From Tetmemena sp. SeJ-2015 (lineage: Eukaryota > Ciliophora > Spirotrichea > Sporadotrichida > Oxytrichidae), in assembly GCA_027382625.1 (NCBI GenBank), contig JAJKFJ010022115.1, positions 50,681-114,680 on the forward strand: a stretch of 64,000 nucleotides of DNA, in the 5' to 3' direction. Below are positions 59,677-64,000 of the stretch, in pieces. The notes beneath the pieces were generated by a model. It was not told where the DNA came from, did not search any database, and saw nothing but the letters and a program-made list of their open reading frames with translations. Positions within the stretch are counted from its first letter, which is position 1. Every line of letters begins with the position of its first letter. A program made the translations under genes and the position numbers.

Positions 59677-62600
59677 ATGGACAAAAAGAAAGAGTAATAT
59701 GCCTGACTACTACCTTAAGTACTTCCTCGAATATCAAACTATCCTGATCAATATTTAATTTTTATTGGGCAGCTCTGGATGGTTGGAATTGTTATATTTA
59801 TTTTTTATGAATGGGGGTGGTATTTTTCTTCTTGAGCGAGGATTACGTGATAAATAATGTGCGCATGCTATTTGTAATTGTGCTTTTGTAAATAATGAAA
59901 AAGTTTATGAGATGGAAGCCAAGTTACTACTTCATCATAGAAAGTTTTATCACTCTCCCTATAATTAGTGCCTAGAGTGGACATATTCTTATCGAACGTA
60001 GTCCAGGAGAGGTAATATAAAAATATTTATATCCATTACCATTTAAAAAATTTTAAGTACTTTCTTGTTTAAACATTAATTTTATTTAATGTTATAGTAG
60101 TTATTATAATAAATGAGACCCATCTCTTTATACTATAAAAATGTTGAAAGAAAAGAAGTAAATTAAAACAAAATTGTCAAGGTTAAAAATTCAATTCAAT
60201 TAATTTGATGTTTATTCATCTATGGATAGAGGAATGAAAATTAATAATTTATTATTCAATTCAATATTTTTAAAGGTAATTTAGCATTAGCACTCAACTC
60301 TAAAATTTATAATTATTTTACCCTGTCTATTTTGGCTTACGTCGTCATAAAGCTATTTATATCGCCAGATTTTTTTATTTTAAGTTTATATTAAAATTAT
60401 AAACTTAAAAGAGAGCCAGGGACCTATCGTTGCCAAATTTGAGTTGGAATAATAATTGCTGCTAAGCCTTCCATTATTTATATAACTCTACCTTTAGTTA
60501 GCGAAACAACTAAAATTTATCTTAAACAATTTTTGGTTGAATGGCCAATAATTTTTTTATAGCAATAAATTGTAATAAATATGGTGGCCTTCGTAAAACG
60601 AGAGTGATAAAATATTAAACTGCCGCAATATAGAGTAAAGCATTAAAAGAATTTCCTTTAGGAATTGGGGCTTCTATTGATCTATGCGAAGAGATTTCTA
60701 ACCTGGATGTAATTTTAATCGCCTATAAAAATTATGAAAGACCTGTTTTTTTTTTTTAACTGTATTTATATCACTAAATCTTTTCTATTTACCAGGATAT
60801 TCTAAAAATGCTCGAAGGTTTGAAAGATTAAAGACTTAAAGTGATTATTGAAACGACGTCTGAAACGAAATATGTTTAGCCCTTTATCATAAGACATCTT
60901 TTTTTTAACAGCCTTCAAAATGATGTTGATGCTAGGGTGTTATTCTTTAATTTATTTTTAGGCCCTGAAGGATTTGTAATCCTTTTGATTATAATATGTA
61001 TTTTTAGTTGACTGGAGGTTGAAGACGGTGTCTTACATTTTTAATTAACTAGTGTAATACTCAGTATTAGCAACTCAAATAGGTTTTTTCCATCGCTCCA
61101 TCCAGGACAGTATTATGCTGATTTGCTGCGAGACTACTTTATTTGCAGCTGCTCAGTTTAAACTAGAGTCCTTGTTCTATCAATTCATGAATCTGCGGCT
61201 GAAAGAATAAGACAGGAAGGAAAAGCTAATTTAAGTGCTTAACGTGTTTCAGGACGCAGTCCTTGTCCTCAAGGCTCAACCTGCTGATTAAACCATATGC
61301 TACAAAAATTAAGGCTTCGCTAATATGCAATATGAGGATAAATATTGTATATATATTCTATGAGTTCACTAATAGAATCATCAATTCTAAATCAAGAATA
61401 AATGGAACCGATGACATCAGAAACAGGCTCAGAAAATCCTCCGAATTCGAACCAAAAGCTTAAATACATTAAAATAATTATTCATTCACAATTTATAAGC
61501 ATTTGACCTGAAGCAAATTTTTGAAGGTCTGAGTTTTAAACCTGAATATGAAGTCTCAAAAAATGAGAGTGCTTTGAATTTCAGTTAGTGGATTGATTCA
61601 ATAAGAGAGTCGTATTCTTAAATAAGGAAAAGCTAAGTCTCTAAAAGGGAGAACAAAAAATAATACTCGTTAAATAGGGATTGGAAAAGAGAAAGCTTAT
61701 GTGATGTGTCAAGCTACTATATAAAAGTCGAGCCAATTTCAGCTTCGCTGCAAATAAATGTCTCTTATCTGGCACCTGATGATAACCTTTTGGTTGTGAT
61801 AAGAATATAGTGTATTTTATTTGTGATAAAAGAAATTTCAAACATCAAGAAACTTCCTCACATTTTCTTTAAATAGTTTTAACTTTAGAACACTAAAAAT
61901 AGGGAGAAATTTACAAACGTATTTATTAACGCCACAGCGCATAATATATTCACTCCAATTAACGGGATGCTAGGGGTGCTTAAACTAATGAAACTAGAAA
62001 TCCCAAAAAATGGTAAACTCTAATCCTACCTCAAGTTAAAAATTTTAAAGTTGATGAAGAGCTGCGTGTGTCATCTATATTTCACAACTCAAAATATAAT
62101 CGAGCACTCGAGGATAAGACTAAAAAAGCAAACTAATGAAGTTAAGCAGGTAAGGATGACTAAACTCATTTACGAAGTGGCGAACATTTTTGAAACAGAC
62201 TCTAAGAAGCGGAATATTAAATTTAGGAAAAGCATCTCTCTTAAAGCCTAATTAAATCTTAGGCATTTAATAGATTAAGGTTCAACTCGTGCTATTCAAC
62301 CTCATCAGCAATTAGAATATGTATATATAAAAACATTAATTATAAATTATAAATCTAAATGCATTTAAATACACTGAATAAGGGGAGATAACTTGCTTAT
62401 TTATAATTTTAAAACTGTAGAAAGCTAAATATTTAATCTTGAGTAACTCAAACAATTATTTATTTCTTTTATTTTGCGAGAAGAAAATCAACGAGAGCAG
62501 ATGTAATAAATTATATAGAAATAATACTGATTACTTAATTCACTTTAGGCCTGCAAGATCAACTGGATATAATTTTACTTTATATGTTTTAAATTGTTTT

Positions 62601-63430
62601 AAATTAATTGGAGGAATATATTCACGATTTAGTTCATAAAAGTCAATCTGCAGATATTTTTAGCTAACAGTCCACTCAAACTTTCCAAAAATATCTGTAC
62701 ATTCGAATATCTGACACAGGAGAAGGAATCATGAATGCAGATCCTGAAAAGTTATTTCAAATGAATTAAAAGCTTTAAGATAATTATTATTAACACTTCA
62801 CTAAAGTATTATTTTATTTTAATAGTTAAATAGTGAATAAGATAATCATTATTTAATTCTTTAACTATTTCACCTGTTCCAGAAGTTTAGGGTGTCGAGT
62901 GACTAAGTGAACTAGTAGGGTCTTGGACTGGGCCTATCGATATCTAGCTTGATATGTAAATATATATACTCTCTTATTCATTATTTAAAGGTGAATAACT
63001 TGAAGGCAAGTTATTTAATATTTGATTATTATTTTTGGAACACTCAGTCTTGCACCAAGGGTCAAGCTTCGGACTTATAATCCCGATTACTGTGATGACC
63101 AGCCAAGCTTCGCTGTTCTCACACAGGGACGTGTCCTGCGAATTTGAACTAAAGAACATTTTAAATTTAAGCTGATTCAAATGAGTATGAAATCACTTAG
63201 GCTAGCGCAGCCTTTCCCTGAGGAGGAGTAGAAAGATATACCACAAATCATTTCAGAATAAGATGATGATGCTCTATAATATCAAATTAATTTAAAATAA
63301 GGAAAGGACTATGAATCAATAACGATATGAATTTAATTCATTTCTTCTTCAATTAAACAATTAAGTCTATAAGCCTTATAAAATAAAGTATAAATAGAGT
63401 AGAATATAAAATTGTAATTACATAGGAGCA
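59677..63430 (+). CDS. Histidine kinase 3, without a visible receiver domain
   Basis: ATG at 59677 (MDKKKEQYA). Membrane helices follow (VVFFFLSEDYVINNVRMLFV; KPSYYFIIESFITLPIISAQ), then FAAAQFKLESLFYQFMNLRL, PAS-like VLNVFQDAVLVLKAQ and DLKQIFEGLSFKPEYEVSK. Next are YIKVEPISASLQINVSYLAP and the DHp TNREK-type stretch with FTNVFINATAHNIFTPINGM. TTQNIIEHSRIRLKKQTNEV leads to QLVLFNLISN-AFKYTEQGE, YIRISDTGEGIMNADPEKLF and GLGLGLSISSLICKYI. The last coding block is MSMKSLRLAQPFPEEEQKDI. No receiver signature (VDD, MDINM, LPKP) is visible before the next gene at 63509, so it is a non-hybrid member, truncated, or its receiver lies elsewhere. AT-rich gaps at 60050-60600 are unassigned. Confidence 0.72.
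61794..61820. other. IES, 27 bp, pointer TTGTGATAA
   Basis: Nine-bp repeat flanks. Excision gives LLVVIKEISNIKKL, matching LLVVLKEITTIKKL in kinase 2. Confidence 0.92.
61851..61880. other. IES, 30 bp, pointer AACTT
   Basis: AACTT flanks. Excision gives IKKLQNTKNREKFTNVF, identical to IKKLQNTKNREKFTNVF in kinase 2. Confidence 0.93.
62310..62357. other. IES, 48 bp, pointer AAT
   Basis: AAT flanks an AT-rich piece. Excision joins LVLFNLISN to AFKYTEQGE, restoring the N box as in NMISNSFKFTRTGQ of kinase 1. Confidence 0.85.
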
Positions 63431-63508
63431 GGAAGATGAATTTAACCAAGACATTCAACACTAATTCCAAGCTTACACTTCTTTTTATTAATATAAATAA
63501 CTCAAGAG

Positions 63509-64000
63509 ATGGTTCATAAGCCCTCGAAGAACTTGATGTTCACCAGAGAGCCTTACTCCGTGCCGAGCTTTGAAGACTAGTTTAGAGATGAAGTTTCATA
63601 CCTCATTGATGGTAGAATGGAAACAATTTATTAAAAGATTTGCGAGGTTATTGTAAAATAATGAATAAAAATTAGAAAAAATTAATTCTCGACACTAAAA
63701 GTCTTCTCCTATATGCAGGATAATATTAGACCCGTGCCAAATTAATTGGGCTCGACGACAGAATCTGCTTGCTCTACTCCGATTTGACCTTGGCGGATAA
63801 ATTACGACTCGGCTGGGAGAATTATACTGCCAGCTAAAAATACGACCGGCATAAAATATTACTAGTTCTACTAGAAAGGGGACGATGACAAATGCAAATT
63901 GTACACTTAATTTCAAACTCTGGCGCTCTGTTTTTTGTGGCCACTGTTCAAACGAAGCCCAACCTGATTTTCTAGAGCCATTTCTTGATACTGAGCACCC
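63509..64000 (+). CDS. Gene truncated by the window end
   Basis: ATG at 63509 (MVHKPSKNLMFTREPYSVPS) through FEDQFRDEVSYLIDGRMETI to a GT-AG intron (about 63650-63704), then FSYMQDNIRPVPNQLGSTT, INYDSAGRIILPAKNTTGIK and YYQFYQKGDDDKCKLYTQ to the window edge. One frame change near 63790. No family recognised; the 3' end is outside. Confidence 0.5.

Noticed and set aside
1..64000. Somatic (macronuclear) chromosome
   Set aside because: Repeat-bounded, non-spliceable insertions in conserved genes and a transposase fossil argue against it. No telomeric repeat was noticed.
1..64000. tRNA, rRNA or CRISPR features
   Set aside because: None could be recognised by eye; repeats found are short direct or inverted repeats tied to IESs and the MITE-like units.

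Overview
Organism and compartment. In-frame TAA and TAG are read as glutamine throughout and TGA is the working stop. Genes are AT-rich, closely packed and cut by very short GT-AG introns (16 to about 165 nt). That is the ciliate code of Oxytricha/Stylonychia- or Tetrahymena-type lineages; the hybrid histidine kinases and the style of interruption favour a spirotrich. The main conclusion is that this looks like germline (micronuclear) DNA. Several conserved genes are interrupted by short AT-rich pieces that lack GT...AG ends, sit between exact 3-11 bp direct repeats (pointers), and whose removal with one repeat copy restores the reading frame and the conserved protein. These are internal eliminated sequences (IESs). 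The best proof is internal: three paralogous histidine kinases at 48-63 kb carry IESs at different places, so each copy supplies the uninterrupted version for another.

Layout. 0-5.5 kb: two multi-membrane-span proteins, a small one-span protein and a triple HMG-box protein. 5.5-21.8 kb: mostly minus-strand genes, including a Gln-rich disordered protein, an F-BAR protein, a TPH coiled-coil ciliary protein and several unknowns. 21.8-27.2 kb: an acidic protein, an EF-hand protein and an NRAMP metal transporter. 27.4-36.6 kb: a radial-spoke-head RSP4/6 gene whose first ~70 codons lie 7.7 kb from the rest, with six other minus-strand genes between, the ends sharing a 5-bp repeat. 36.9-46.3 kb, plus strand: a C3H zinc-finger protein, a B-box-type protein, an RGG-tailed Q/N-rich protein and a permuted-papain (NlpC/P60-like) protein. 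46.4-48.4 kb: a decayed DDE transposase remnant and AT-rich DNA. 48.4-63.5 kb: three tandem hybrid histidine kinases full of IESs, with two inverted copies of a ~125-bp MITE-like element, one of them an IES. A further plus-strand gene runs off the right end.

Theme. Several genes serve cilia and calcium or second-messenger signalling (RSP4/6, TPH, EF-hand, coiled coils); the kinase cluster is a recent tandem family. Some apparent one-base frameshifts remain; they may be unresolved tiny IESs, unrecognised introns or assembly indels. Because the code has one stop codon, wrong frames also stay open for long stretches, so exon borders in poorly conserved genes are provisional.
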